Assembly: GCA_016195325.1 (NCBI GenBank)
Contig: JACPZX010000016.1
Span: forward strand, 72,703-136,702
From: Acidobacteriota bacterium
GTDB taxonomy: Bacteria > Acidobacteriota > Polarisedimenticolia > JACPZX01
Reading direction: 5' to 3'
Length of the DNA: 64,000 bases
Shown: positions 8,901 through 15,882 of the stretch, piece by piece
How positions within the stretch are numbered: position 1 is the first letter of the stretch
How the letters are laid out: the number at the start of each line of letters is the position of its first letter
Translations under genes and position numbers: made by a program
The notes under the pieces: generated by a model
Database searches by the model: none
Told to the model about the DNA's origin: nothing
Seen by the model: the letters and a program-made list of their open reading frames with translations, nothing else

Positions 8901-9175
8901 GCCTGGTCCGTCACGGGCGCGGCCCAGAACCGCTCCAGCGCGAGGGACTCTTTCAGGTAGGTGCGGACCTTCCTCTCGATCACCTGAGGAGGAACGGCCT
9001 GCTCGAAGGGTTTGGTGGCGCCGATGATGTGAGAGTAGTAGACGCGCTCGATGGCGAGTTGGGCCTGGAGGCGATCCTGAAACGTCAGCCGATGCTGGAC
9101 GCCCGCGCCGGCACGTGGAGCACTCACAATCATCGCAGCCAGCAGGAGGGCCGTAGCAACCGGACGCCTCGGCAT
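5909..9175 (-). CDS. Secreted kelch-like 14-repeat protein with MopE-type calcium motif
   Basis: A 1088-residue protein. The ATG at 9175 follows CAGGAGAATCAACC and opens a signal peptide (MPRRPVATALLLAAM, cleavage near APRAGA). Residues about 25-150 form an alpha-helical domain I cannot name. From about residue 215 there are 14 copies of a roughly 50-residue kelch-like repeat with the core HTAVWTG-x-x-MIVWGG followed by GGRYDP, enough for two seven-bladed beta-propellers. Near the C-terminus comes a MopE/thrombospondin-3-like segment (DDDGDGFSECAGDCNDADP, then ELCNGRDDNCDG) expected to bind calcium, then a fibronectin-like tail. A TATTAT box (ATAATA on the plus strand, 9195-9200) sits 20 bases upstream of the start. 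The role is unknown; an extracellular or surface location is inferred. Confidence 0.85.
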   Translation of the reverse strand: MPRRPVATALLLAAMIVSAPRAGAGVQHRLTFQDRLQAQLAIERVYYSHIIGATKPFEQAVPPQVIERKVRTYLKESLALERFWAAPVTDQALQAEMSRIALHTRFPDRLREIYAALDDDPVLVAECLARPVLVDRLARGYFERDERIHGRAKHSPDEARTSSDEDPTWDGWWDGVAGDLGESEVETVASGETLLSDPASTGEALTTSATSTCVPDDTWGVAGNPGSVASARRDHAVVWTGNEMIAFGGWGFEVVAGSGSRYNPLTDSWTPTSLQNAPLNAGAIAWTGSEMLEWDSAAVAGARYDPAGDIWRPMASANAPSSRFGSSAVWAGTEWIIWGGAPSAGGVTNTGARYDPVADMWTSLPPGPTATYYHTAVWTGTQMIVWGGEDAQGGLPSGGARYTRATDKWSKIASSGAPEGRLSHTAVWTGTRMIVWGGSGASAVLASGGRYDPATNRWDPTSTSGAADSRALHTAVWTGSEMVIWGGDGGSSAGVLSSGGRYNPGTDAWMPTPSVNAPPARQRHSAVWTGSLMIVWGGEDGSSTFPFWDGGRLDPISNSWTPINATLPARRSFHSAVWTGAEMLVWGGEGQSVAVCCQGLVNVGERYDPLVDSWTPMSTTGAPGARYLNTAVWTGSEMIVWGGSTGSLDLATGGRYNPVSDSWALTSTLNAPSARSFATGVWTGSRMIVWGGQSGSTYLDTGGRYDPVADTWLPTSTYFTLSPRSGHKAIWTGSVMVVVGGSNGVLFPNYTLGALYDPGTDTWSRMTGVPLTRGLTGHTAVWSGQYVYIWGGGYDGGATNGGSRYDPISDSLTSISSANAPSARRDPLGVWTGREMLVWGGLVSGQPVNSGGRYDPSTSSWTATSLVGAPAVRSVASMVWAGGSAIVWGGELDSQQVHAVGGTYALGQGTDDDGDGFSECAGDCNDADPTVHPGAVELCNGRDDNCDGLADNGDADGDGAANCMDCAPQDASAIRTPGPVTGVSAGAIPNGLRLTWADQSGTAGSGTRYDIFSGSLAAVRAVPWSFSSGTCAMDDHAGATADVIVPDPPPGQAIYVLIRAQNGCAAGTGTYGDANRDATASASAGACH

Positions 9176-9262
9176 GGTTGATTCTCCTGGCGCGATAATA
9201 CCACCAGAGACGTCCTGTTGAGACTCTCCTATCACCTCCTCGAGGCGTTATCCTTGCGGAGT

Positions 9263-9351
9263 GCCGGGGTGGCGGAACTGGCAGACGCAGGGGACTTAAA
9301 ATCCCCGGCCTCTCACGAGGCATGAGGGTTCGACCCCCTCCCCCGGCACCA
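9263..9351 (+). tRNA. tRNA-Leu (anticodon UAA), CCA encoded
   Basis: The acceptor stem GCCGGGG (9263-9269) pairs with CCCCGGC (9341-9347), followed by discriminator A and an encoded CCA. The anticodon stem GGGGA/TCCCC flanks the loop CTTAAAA, with anticodon TAA at 9297-9299. A long variable arm (CCTCTCACGAGG) and the T loop GGTTCGACCCC confirm a class II leucine tRNA. Confidence 0.97.
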
Positions 9352-9570
9352 AGTGACCTCTTTCTTCCGGCTCGCTTCCCGCATGACGGGAATGCACGTT
9401 GGCCTGTGTTCGTGGATCGTACGGCTTGTACTGGACTTGTCGGGACCCCTGTCGCGTTCGCTCACTGCAATCAACTTCGACCCCGAGGCTCCTTCAGCGG
9501 GCAGGTTGCGAACCGCGGTACTCCTGAGGCCGTGCGGGATCTGGCCTGAACTTCTGGAGCGATCCCAAGG
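9352..9570. other. Intergenic stretch without a recognisable gene
   Basis: About 220 bases between the tRNA and the end of the MFS gene. Short open frames cross it but lack ribosome binding sites and run antisense into the transporter. I see no hairpin terminator and no attachment-site-like repeat of the tRNA 3' end. Confidence 0.6.
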
Positions 9571-10833
9571 CTACCGGATCTCGCGGACCGGCTTCTGCAG
9601 CAGTCCAAACGCCGAGACGAGGACGACGGCGGCGCCGGAAATCATGAAGACTCCCGCCACGCTCCACTCGACGGCTGCGCCCGCGGCAGCCATGGAGAGC
9701 GGCATCAGCCCGAACGCCGAGAGCATCGAGACGCTGATCACGCGGCCCAGGAAGGCGCGGTCCACGCGCTGCTGAAACCAGGCCTGAATCTGGACGTTGA
9801 TGAACCCGCTCAAGACCCCCATGACCAGCAAGAGGGCGGCGACCGGCCAGAGACCGGGGAGCAGACCGAGGCACGCGGTCGCGACGCCGAGAATCGCGCT
9901 CGTTCCGAGGAGCAGCAGGCCGCGTCGCCCGGACTTGAAAACGCCGGCGAGCAGCATTCCCACCAGCGTTCCCGCCGCAACGCTCGAGATCCAGATGCCG
10001 AAGGCGGTCGGCGAGGAGAATCGGTGCCGGGCCAGGAACGCCAGACCAATGCTGAGCGGGCCGCTCAGGCAGAAGTTCAGGACGGCGGCCAGGAGCATGA
10101 GAGATCGCAGCGCGACGTCCCGCCCGACATGGGCGAGACCTTCGGTGATGGAAATCCACACTCCCGGCTTGCGTCCGGCAGCTCGGGGCGCGGGAGGATC
10201 CGGCAGCTTCCACAGCGCGCCGATGATGAACAGGAAGCTGATGGCATCCAGGAAAAACGCCCAGGCCGCTCCGAGCGCCTTCACGATCCATCCGGCCGGG
10301 GCGGGACCGACGACGCCGGTCAGCAGCGCGCTGCTCTGCCAGATCGAAGTCGCGGCAGGCAATTGCTCGGGCTGGACGAGCGACCGCAGCATGGCGCCCG
10401 CGGAAGGAAGAGCGAAAGCATCCGCCACGCCGAACGCGATCGCCAGCACGTACAGATGCCAGAGCTGGAGCTGCTGCGTCCAGAGCAGCGCGCCGATGGC
10501 CGCGACGAAAATCGTCCTCGCACAAGCCGTCGCCATGAGCAGCCGCCGCGGCGAAGTCCGATCCGTGACGGCCCCGCCCAGCAGCATCAGCACGGCACGC
10601 GGGATCCCGGCGGCCATGGCCACGGTCCCCATGGCGACCCCGGAGCCCGTGAGCTGGAGGACGACCCAGGGGAGAGCCACCAGGTAGAACTGGTCCCCCA
10701 GCAGAGAGATGGTCGCCCCGCCCCACCAGAGGAGAAATCGAGATTCGCGCAGGGGATGGGCCGGCGCGGACGCCACGGCTTCAGGCCCCGCGGCCGCGCT
10801 TTCAAACTCTACCGAACGCGCTGCGATCGACAT
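9571..10833 (-). CDS. MFS efflux transporter
   Basis: A 420-residue major facilitator with about 12 hydrophobic helices, close in pattern to the enterobactin-exporter/macrolide-efflux branch (LLWWGGATISLLGDQFYLVALPW at the first helix, and the loop GGAVTDRTSPRRLL, equivalent to the MFS motif A between helices 2 and 3). It should export a small molecule or drug by proton antiport; the substrate is unknown. The ATG at 10833 follows a near-perfect AAGGAGGAGCTC; a longer in-frame start at 10866 would lie inside the operator. It is divergent from a TetR gene, and its promoter is overlapped by the palindrome at 10846-10873, so repression by that TetR protein and induction by an exported compound is likely. 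Confidence 0.9.
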   Translation of the reverse strand: MSIAARSVEFESAAAGPEAVASAPAHPLRESRFLLWWGGATISLLGDQFYLVALPWVVLQLTGSGVAMGTVAMAAGIPRAVLMLLGGAVTDRTSPRRLLMATACARTIFVAAIGALLWTQQLQLWHLYVLAIAFGVADAFALPSAGAMLRSLVQPEQLPAATSIWQSSALLTGVVGPAPAGWIVKALGAAWAFFLDAISFLFIIGALWKLPDPPAPRAAGRKPGVWISITEGLAHVGRDVALRSLMLLAAVLNFCLSGPLSIGLAFLARHRFSSPTAFGIWISSVAAGTLVGMLLAGVFKSGRRGLLLLGTSAILGVATACLGLLPGLWPVAALLLVMGVLSGFINVQIQAWFQQRVDRAFLGRVISVSMLSAFGLMPLSMAAAGAAVEWSVAGVFMISGAAVVLVSAFGLLQKPVREIR

Positions 10834-10845
10834 GAGCTCCTCCTT

Positions 10846-10873
10846 AAAGTAAATGTGAATTCTCATTTACTTT
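10846..10873. promoter_or_regulatory. 28-bp palindromic operator, probable TetR site
   Basis: AAAGTAAATG and CATTTACTTT are exact inverted repeats around TGAATTCT, whose core GAATTC is itself palindromic; only the T/T pair beside the core breaks symmetry. Its A+T content contrasts with the surrounding DNA. It lies between the divergent MFS and TetR genes and overlaps the -10 of the MFS promoter. Confidence 0.8.
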
Positions 10874-10897
10874 TACACCTGTCTTCGGCCTTGTCAA
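10870..10897 (-). promoter_or_regulatory. Sigma-70-type promoter of the MFS gene
   Basis: Read on the minus strand, TTGACA (10897-10892) is followed after 16 bases by TAAAAG (10875-10870). The -10 falls within the right arm of the palindromic operator, a layout that would let a bound repressor block polymerase. Confidence 0.55.
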
Positions 10898-10957
10898 GGG
10901 CCTCGACCCTCCATCGAGGAAGTCCCCTCCGGCGGCGCTCTGCTAGTATGAAGAGCC

Positions 10958-11641
10958 GTGCGCACCCTACGAAAGACGCTGGAGCCCCGGCAGGAGCGAA
11001 GCCGCGAGTCCCTGCGCAAGCTGCTCAAGGCGGCCGCCGAGGTGCTCGGACAGCACGGCCTCGATGGAACGACGATCCCAAGGATCGCCGATCATGCGGG
11101 GCTGTCGCCGGGAGCGGTCTATCGCCGCTTCCGCGACAAGGACGCGCTGCTGGAAACGGCGATCCTCGGGCTTCTCGAGCGCCAGAAGGAGAAGGTCAGG
11201 ACGGGCACGACGCCCGCGACAGCGGCCCGGATCCCGCTGGCCGTCCTCGCGGAACAAGCCATCGGCGGCATGGTCACGGCCTACCGGATGAATGCGCCGC
11301 TGCTGCGCGCGATGAGGCAGTTCGTCCACGGCCGGACCGACACCCCGTTCTGGACGAAGGCAAACAAGCTCGAAGCCAGCTCATTCGAGCGCGTGGTGAA
11401 CCTCTTCCTCGCGCACCGGAGCGAGATCAGGCACCCCGATCCGAAGAGGGCGGTCGCACTGGGGTTGATGATGGTCGTCAGCACGTTGCACGAGCTGGTC
11501 GTGCTGCCGCAGGACCTGCGACCCTGGAAGGGACTGCTGCCCAGGGACGATCAGGCTCTCAAACGCGAGCTCACATGCGCGTTCCTGAGCCACCTGGGCG
11601 TGGAAGCACGCCCGCGTTCGTCGTCGAGAAGACGGCGGTGA
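10958..11641 (+). CDS. TetR family transcriptional regulator
   Basis: A 227-residue repressor-type protein. Residues about 12-60 form the TetR DNA-binding domain: RSRESLRKLLKAAAEVLGQHG, then TTIPRIADHAGLSPGAVYRRFRDKDALLE, with the recognition helix in AGLSPGAVYRRF. The remaining helices form the ligand and dimer domain. The GTG at 10958 gives the natural N-terminus. It diverges from the MFS transporter, and the shared 125-base intergenic region contains the palindromic operator, so it very likely controls the exporter and perhaps itself. The ligand is unknown. Confidence 0.9.
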   Translation: MRTLRKTLEPRQERSRESLRKLLKAAAEVLGQHGLDGTTIPRIADHAGLSPGAVYRRFRDKDALLETAILGLLERQKEKVRTGTTPATAARIPLAVLAEQAIGGMVTAYRMNAPLLRAMRQFVHGRTDTPFWTKANKLEASSFERVVNLFLAHRSEIRHPDPKRAVALGLMMVVSTLHELVVLPQDLRPWKGLLPRDDQALKRELTCAFLSHLGVEARPRSSSRRRR

Positions 11642-11684
11642 GTCCTTCCATTAATCCTCGGAGACGGAAAAGGGCACGCGGCGC

Positions 11685-12116
11685 TCAGCTCTTCGCCGGG
11701 CTCTTTCCGGGCGCGAGCCTTGCGCCGGCGCAGGCAGCCGGAAGCAGAACCACGAGGCTGACGATCCAGAACCACGCGGGCGGCGGAAGCATGAGATTAT
11801 TGGCGATCCCGGCCAGCGTGAGCAGCCCGCCGACGACCAGAGCGTGGGGCACCGGAGCGCTCCGGCCGATCGATGCCGCAACGAATCCGCCCACGAGACT
11901 CCCCACCCCCCAGCCGAGGAGAACCACCAGGAACGCGCCGACGGGCGCGCTCGCCATCAACGCTCGGATCGCCTCCCTGTCCGTCATTCCCTCCGCCGCC
12001 TTCCCCATCTCGGGATAGAGGACGCGTCCGTTCACCGACTCGAAGACCACCATCACCAGGCTTGCGGCGACGAAGCCCGCGATGACCGCGGGGATGCTGC
12101 GCACTGCCTTCCCCAT
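11685..12116 (-). CDS. Small membrane protein with four predicted helices
   Basis: A 143-residue hypothetical membrane protein. Hydrophobic segments lie near residues 8-28, 58-82, 88-107 and 112-133, with a polar loop (residues 28-55, LYPEMGKAAEGMTDREAIRALM) between the first two. GGAGGG lies six bases before the ATG at 12116. I do not recognise a characterised family; similar short four-helix proteins are common in environmental genomes. It converges with the TetR gene, with 43 bases between the stops, and is not obviously in an operon. Confidence 0.7.
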   Translation of the reverse strand: MGKAVRSIPAVIAGFVAASLVMVVFESVNGRVLYPEMGKAAEGMTDREAIRALMASAPVGAFLVVLLGWGVGSLVGGFVAASIGRSAPVPHALVVGGLLTLAGIANNLMLPPPAWFWIVSLVVLLPAACAGARLAPGKSPAKS

Positions 12117-12170
12117 GAAGATCCCTCCATCGTGCGGCCACAGTCTCGCACAGGTTTCGCCCCGTGGGGC

Positions 12171-12632
12171 TCAGAACGCTCGTGTCGTCCGGGCGTCCGT
12201 GGGATGCGGCCTCACCCGGAGTCCGGCCGCCGTCCCTACTCCACCCACGCCTTCGCGACGTGTGTGCAGCCGGTCGTCGGCCGCACCGGCCCACTTCGTC
12301 CCCTTCAGTTCGGGGGCGATCCGCGCCATGATCTCCGCCTCGGCCGGTGCGCCGACGCGCTCGATGTCGAAGCTGCCTTTCCCCGAAAGGAGCCCCCTCT
12401 TCGAGACGTGCTTCACCTGGTACGAGCCCATGAAGACGACGCCCCTGGCGCGACCGGGAAGAGGGGTGGGATCGTGGACTTCAGCCACGCGGCGGAGCGT
12501 CTCAGCGAAGGGACAGGTCTCACTGCCGCGCAACGTCGTGGCGTTCCCTTCACGACGATCACACTCCTCAAGGTCGTCGACCGGACCGGTGTCGAGACTT
12601 TCGATCGAACAGGTCATGCGCTTCGCCGCCAC
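12171..12632 (-). CDS. Doubtful hypothetical ORF
   Basis: An open frame of 153 codons (GTG at 12632, or an ATG at 12617) fills part of the gap between the ABC permease and the four-helix protein. There is no ribosome binding site, signal peptide or recognisable domain. The middle portion (GVVFMGSYQVKHVSKRG) reads like protein, but the ends do not, and third-position G+C is uneven. Its first 20 codons are antisense to the 63-bp element at 12558-12620, whose homolog at 3367-3429 is read in the opposite orientation inside the thioredoxin-like gene. It may be a chance frame across decayed DNA. Confidence 0.25.
   Translation of the reverse strand: MAAKRMTCSIESLDTGPVDDLEECDRREGNATTLRGSETCPFAETLRRVAEVHDPTPLPGRARGVVFMGSYQVKHVSKRGLLSGKGSFDIERVGAPAEAEIMARIAPELKGTKWAGAADDRLHTRREGVGGVGTAAGLRVRPHPTDARTTRAF
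12558..12620 (+). repeat. 63-bp element also present inside the thioredoxin-like gene (3367-3429)
   Basis: Aligned without gaps, the two copies agree at about 48 of 63 positions by my count, and at 41 of 51 over 12570-12620 versus 3379-3429. Both contain TCGACCGGACCGG and TTCGATCGAA. Translated in the frame used at 3367, both give TL-KV-DRTGV-FDR-G, 14 of 21 residues identical. The copy here is not in a credible gene and may be the remnant of a paralog. Confidence 0.5.
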
Positions 12633-12641
12633 GCCGCCGGA

Positions 12642-14465
12642 TCAGCCGCTGCCGGCTATCGTGAGCCCGGTGATGATGGCGATCACCCCGGCAAGCGCTG
12701 CGATCACGAGGGACCAACCCCTGGCATTCAGCAGGCCCAGTGCTCCCACCTCTCTCGTAGGCTTGCGCTCGAAACGGATGAATGCCAATGCCAGGAGGAA
12801 GACCGAGAGCGCCAAACAATAGATCCTGTGGACGAAGATTCGTGACAGATGGCTCCCTGAGAGGTCGGAAGGGGTCCACAAACCGTAGAGGGTGGGGTTA
12901 TACAACCAGGTGTCATGTCCCTGACTGCTCAGGTAATAGACTGCTCCACCGGCTGCAAGGCTGACCGCGTAGGTCAAGTACTTGTCGCGCAACAGAACAT
13001 TCAATGCGAGAGACGCCCCGCACATGAAGACCGCGCTCGGCAGCAGAATCACCGCGTAAGTCTTCACATGAACGAGCGGTTCGAGCGGCGCGTTGCCTTT
13101 GCAAACCTGCACACACAAAGCAGCGAGGGCGACCAGCACGATCAGACCGGCGGAAAGCAGCAGCGTGGCTGCCAGCTTCGAAAGCAACAACACGCTGTTG
13201 GGCGCCGGCACGCTCCACAGCACCGGTTCGACCCCCAGCTCACGATCGCGGTGCATCGACTCGCCGGTGAAGAACACCGCGACGCCGAATAGAACCAACA
13301 GCGCCGAGTCCGCTGTCCTGGCCGCATAGGACGCCGCGTACGAGATCTCCGGCACGACTCCGAAGGCCAACAAATCCAGGACACACGACAACACGATGAG
13401 TGGGGCGATCACGACGAGAGTGCGCTCAGAGCGAAGGAGCCGACACTCCACTCCCAGGGACGCCATGAATTGCCCGGCGGTTGCGCGCCAACCCGGAGTG
13501 ACGCACATGACCCTCGCGAGTGCGGGCGGTCTCCCAACCTCGAGCTCCTCCGCCTGCCTGCAGTCCCGGGCGCCGGGGCTTCGCCGTTCCTCGTGACGCG
13601 GGATTGGCCAGGCACCAAGCCCGAGGATCGAGTGCGCATTGTACGCGCCGTTCTCTGTGCCGCGCTCACATGCCGAAAACCGCGAGATGAGTATCGCCAA
13701 GCAGGAAACGGAAATGCCGAGCATCAGAACTCGATTGACGACCATGTATTCGTCGTAGCCAACAGTGAGATGATTCAGCCAGTCGCTGCTGCGCCCTTGC
13801 CACATGTTGCCGCCGACATTGAACAGCACGGGGTCCAGGAAGACACGCCACCGCCCCGGCTGATTCTTCATGGCGATCTGCGACGCGGCGTACAGGGGGT
13901 AGAAAGACGTGGCCAGGGCATAGACGATCTTGACGTTGCGCGTGAGCGTCCCGACGGTGAAGAATACGGTGGCCATCGCGAGGCTGGAAACGACGACGAA
14001 AAAGAAGAAGTGCTGGAAGTACGGCAGCACACGGGGCGGCAGGACGATCATGCCCTTCAGACTCAATGACTGAAGCAGCAACGGTGCAAGGACGAAAAAG
14101 GCCTGAGCACACACCAGGACGACGAAGTTGCCGGCGAATTTTCCGAGAAGATACTCGACGGGACGGACCGGTCTCGAGAAAATGAGCGGATCGACCCCGA
14201 TGCGATAGTCCCGGATGACCGGATCTCCCATCATCATGGCCACGAAGAGGGGCATGGTCAGGAAAGAGAAACCACCCAGGAGCCAGACAATGAAGAAATC
14301 GCTGTTGACCGCCCATCCTCTGGCCCCGGCGGGTCCCCAGCCCCACCACAGGACGGCATTCGCGCTGAACAGGACCATCAGGGCGTAGGGTGCGACGCGC
14401 TTGAGATTGAATAGTATCTCGGTCCGAAACACCGCGACGAAAGCGTTTGGGAGAATGCGAGTCAA
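12642..14465 (-). CDS. ABC-2 type transporter permease, two membrane domains fused
   Basis: A 607-residue permease made of two similar halves, each with about six hydrophobic helices: residues about 15-265 (the loop DYRIGVDPLIFSRPVRPVEYLLGK is typical of ABC-2 permeases) and about 335-607 (RDRELGVEPVLWSVPAPNSVLLLSK at the equivalent place). They are joined by a polar linker (about 270-330). The architecture matches the membrane part of long permease/M1-aminopeptidase fusions, but the protein stops after the last helix and has no peptidase domain. The ATG at 14465 overlaps the stop of the ATPase gene (ATGA), so the two are cotranslated. The substrate is unknown. Confidence 0.85.
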   Translation of the reverse strand: MTRILPNAFVAVFRTEILFNLKRVAPYALMVLFSANAVLWWGWGPAGARGWAVNSDFFIVWLLGGFSFLTMPLFVAMMMGDPVIRDYRIGVDPLIFSRPVRPVEYLLGKFAGNFVVLVCAQAFFVLAPLLLQSLSLKGMIVLPPRVLPYFQHFFFFVVVSSLAMATVFFTVGTLTRNVKIVYALATSFYPLYAASQIAMKNQPGRWRVFLDPVLFNVGGNMWQGRSSDWLNHLTVGYDEYMVVNRVLMLGISVSCLAILISRFSACERGTENGAYNAHSILGLGAWPIPRHEERRSPGARDCRQAEELEVGRPPALARVMCVTPGWRATAGQFMASLGVECRLLRSERTLVVIAPLIVLSCVLDLLAFGVVPEISYAASYAARTADSALLVLFGVAVFFTGESMHRDRELGVEPVLWSVPAPNSVLLLSKLAATLLLSAGLIVLVALAALCVQVCKGNAPLEPLVHVKTYAVILLPSAVFMCGASLALNVLLRDKYLTYAVSLAAGGAVYYLSSQGHDTWLYNPTLYGLWTPSDLSGSHLSRIFVHRIYCLALSVFLLALAFIRFERKPTREVGALGLLNARGWSLVIAALAGVIAIITGLTIAGSG

Positions 14466-15349
14466 TTCAGGTCATCCAGCGGGGCGACAAGACGAAAATA
14501 GTAATCTTCGAGCGTGGGGGTGACGGGCCTGAATTCTCTGCTCGGTGGACGACTCGGCGACAATACCCTGATGCGCGCCTGACCGTCGAGAAACGACGTG
14601 GAGACGACCTGGAGTCGCGACCTGAGATTCGCGACCTTCTCTGACCTCACATCGGCTTCCCACACATCATTCGCGATCTGCGCCAGAGCCGCCTGCGGAG
14701 TGGATAGTGCGACAATCTCGCCGTGCCGCATGATTGCCATCAGGCTGCAGAGCCGGGAGACATCGGAGACGATGTGGGTCGAGAGCACGACGACCGTTTC
14801 CTTGCTCGCGACCTCGGTCAGCATGTCGTGAAATCGGTTTCGTTCTTCGGGGTCCAGGCCGGCCGTCGGCTCATCGACGATGAGCACTCTGGGCCGTCCG
14901 AGAAGCGCCTGCGCGATCCCCAGGCGCTGCCGCATGCCGCCGGAGAGTTTTCCAACCGGCTGCCCGCGCACTTCATGAAGATTGACCATATCAAGGAGCG
15001 CGTCGATCGACCGAGAGCGTTCGCGCGCGTTCACCACGCCCTTCAGCCTGGCGAAATACGCGAGCGTCTGCTCGGTTGTCAGCGTCGGGTACAGTCCGAA
15101 TTCCTGCGGCAGGTAGCCGAGCATCCTTCGTGCCGCCATTCTCTGGCCGATGAAATCCACGCCACCGAACTCGACTTCGCCCGAGTCGGGTTCGAGGAGG
15201 GTGGCCAGTATCTTCATGAGCGTGGTCTTGCCCGCACCATTCGGTCCGAGCAGTCCGAACATTCCCGCAGGAACTTGCAGGTCGACCCCTTTCAGCGCTT
15301 CCACGCCACCCGTGTAGGTCTTCCTGAGTCCTTTGATCCGCAGCACCAT
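14462..15349 (-). CDS. ABC transporter ATP-binding protein
   Basis: A 295-residue ATPase for the downstream permease. It has Walker A GPNGAGKTT near residue 37, a Q-loop (YLPQEFGLYP), the ABC signature LSGGMRQRLGIAQ near 132, Walker B VLIVDEPTAGLDP near 152 and the switch histidine in STHIVSD. The C-terminal 80 residues are the extra domain seen in exporters of the CcmA/natural-product type. I chose the ATG at 15349, preceded by TTGGAGGAT; the frame is open 90 bases further upstream to 15439, but that extension looks non-domain. It is cotranscribed with the permease. Confidence 0.92.
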   Translation of the reverse strand: MVLRIKGLRKTYTGGVEALKGVDLQVPAGMFGLLGPNGAGKTTLMKILATLLEPDSGEVEFGGVDFIGQRMAARRMLGYLPQEFGLYPTLTTEQTLAYFARLKGVVNARERSRSIDALLDMVNLHEVRGQPVGKLSGGMRQRLGIAQALLGRPRVLIVDEPTAGLDPEERNRFHDMLTEVASKETVVVLSTHIVSDVSRLCSLMAIMRHGEIVALSTPQAALAQIANDVWEADVRSEKVANLRSRLQVVSTSFLDGQARIRVLSPSRPPSREFRPVTPTLEDYYFRLVAPLDDLN

Positions 15350-15496
15350 ATCCTCCAACGATGAAAAGCTCGCGTCCCGGAAGCCCTCTTCCCGACACGT
15401 GAGGCTTCGGCGAGCCCCGCTCGGCCGTGCCACCGCCATAGTCTTGCACAGATGCTCACCCGGGAGGGGATCACGAGAGTCGGTTCATGCGGGCGT

Positions 15497-15703
15497 TCAT
15501 AGGATTCGGATTCTCCCCAGGTAGACCTTTTCGAGCTTCCGGATGTAGACGTGCCGCATCCCGTGGACGCCGGCGATGCTCCCGTAGACCATGGCGGGGA
15601 ACTCTTCGGGCTTCGGGGCCGGATCGGCCTTGTCCGACGCCGGGGAGGGCGGCGCCGTCAGCAGCGCGAGGGCCACGAAGGGGACGATCAGACGTTTCTT
15701 CAT
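15497..15703 (-). CDS. Short exported peptide, hypothetical
   Basis: A 68-residue frame beginning with a convincing signal peptide (MKKRLIVPFVALALLTAPPSPAS) followed by about 45 mostly polar residues ending KLEKVYLGRIRIL. There are no cysteines and no known motif. No clear ribosome binding site precedes the ATG at 15703. It stands alone between the ABC ATPase and the divergent M23 peptidase gene. The signal peptide is the main support. Confidence 0.4.
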   Translation of the reverse strand: MKKRLIVPFVALALLTAPPSPASDKADPAPKPEEFPAMVYGSIAGVHGMRHVYIRKLEKVYLGRIRIL

Positions 15704-15882
15704 CAGGCACCACTGTTCAGCCCGATGAGCCCGCCCCGCCGCCCCCGCCGGATCGGCACGAAGCCCGGTTCCACGCCGAGGCGGCGCAACCGGATCGTCC
15801 GGGAGACGCTACACTCGCGCGACTCGCCGGCGGCCGATCGTGGATTCCCCGCCTCCGCCGGCACCCCCGGGAGAACATCTCG

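Noticed and set aside
9263-9570. Possible integration site at the tRNA-Leu gene
   Set aside because: No repeat of the tRNA 3' end and no integrase nearby; the downstream genes look like ordinary chromosome.
12117-12641. A firm gene in the gap downstream of the ABC permease
   Set aside because: The only long frame (12171-12632, minus) lacks a ribosome binding site and overlaps an element read in the opposite direction elsewhere; kept only as a low-confidence ORF.
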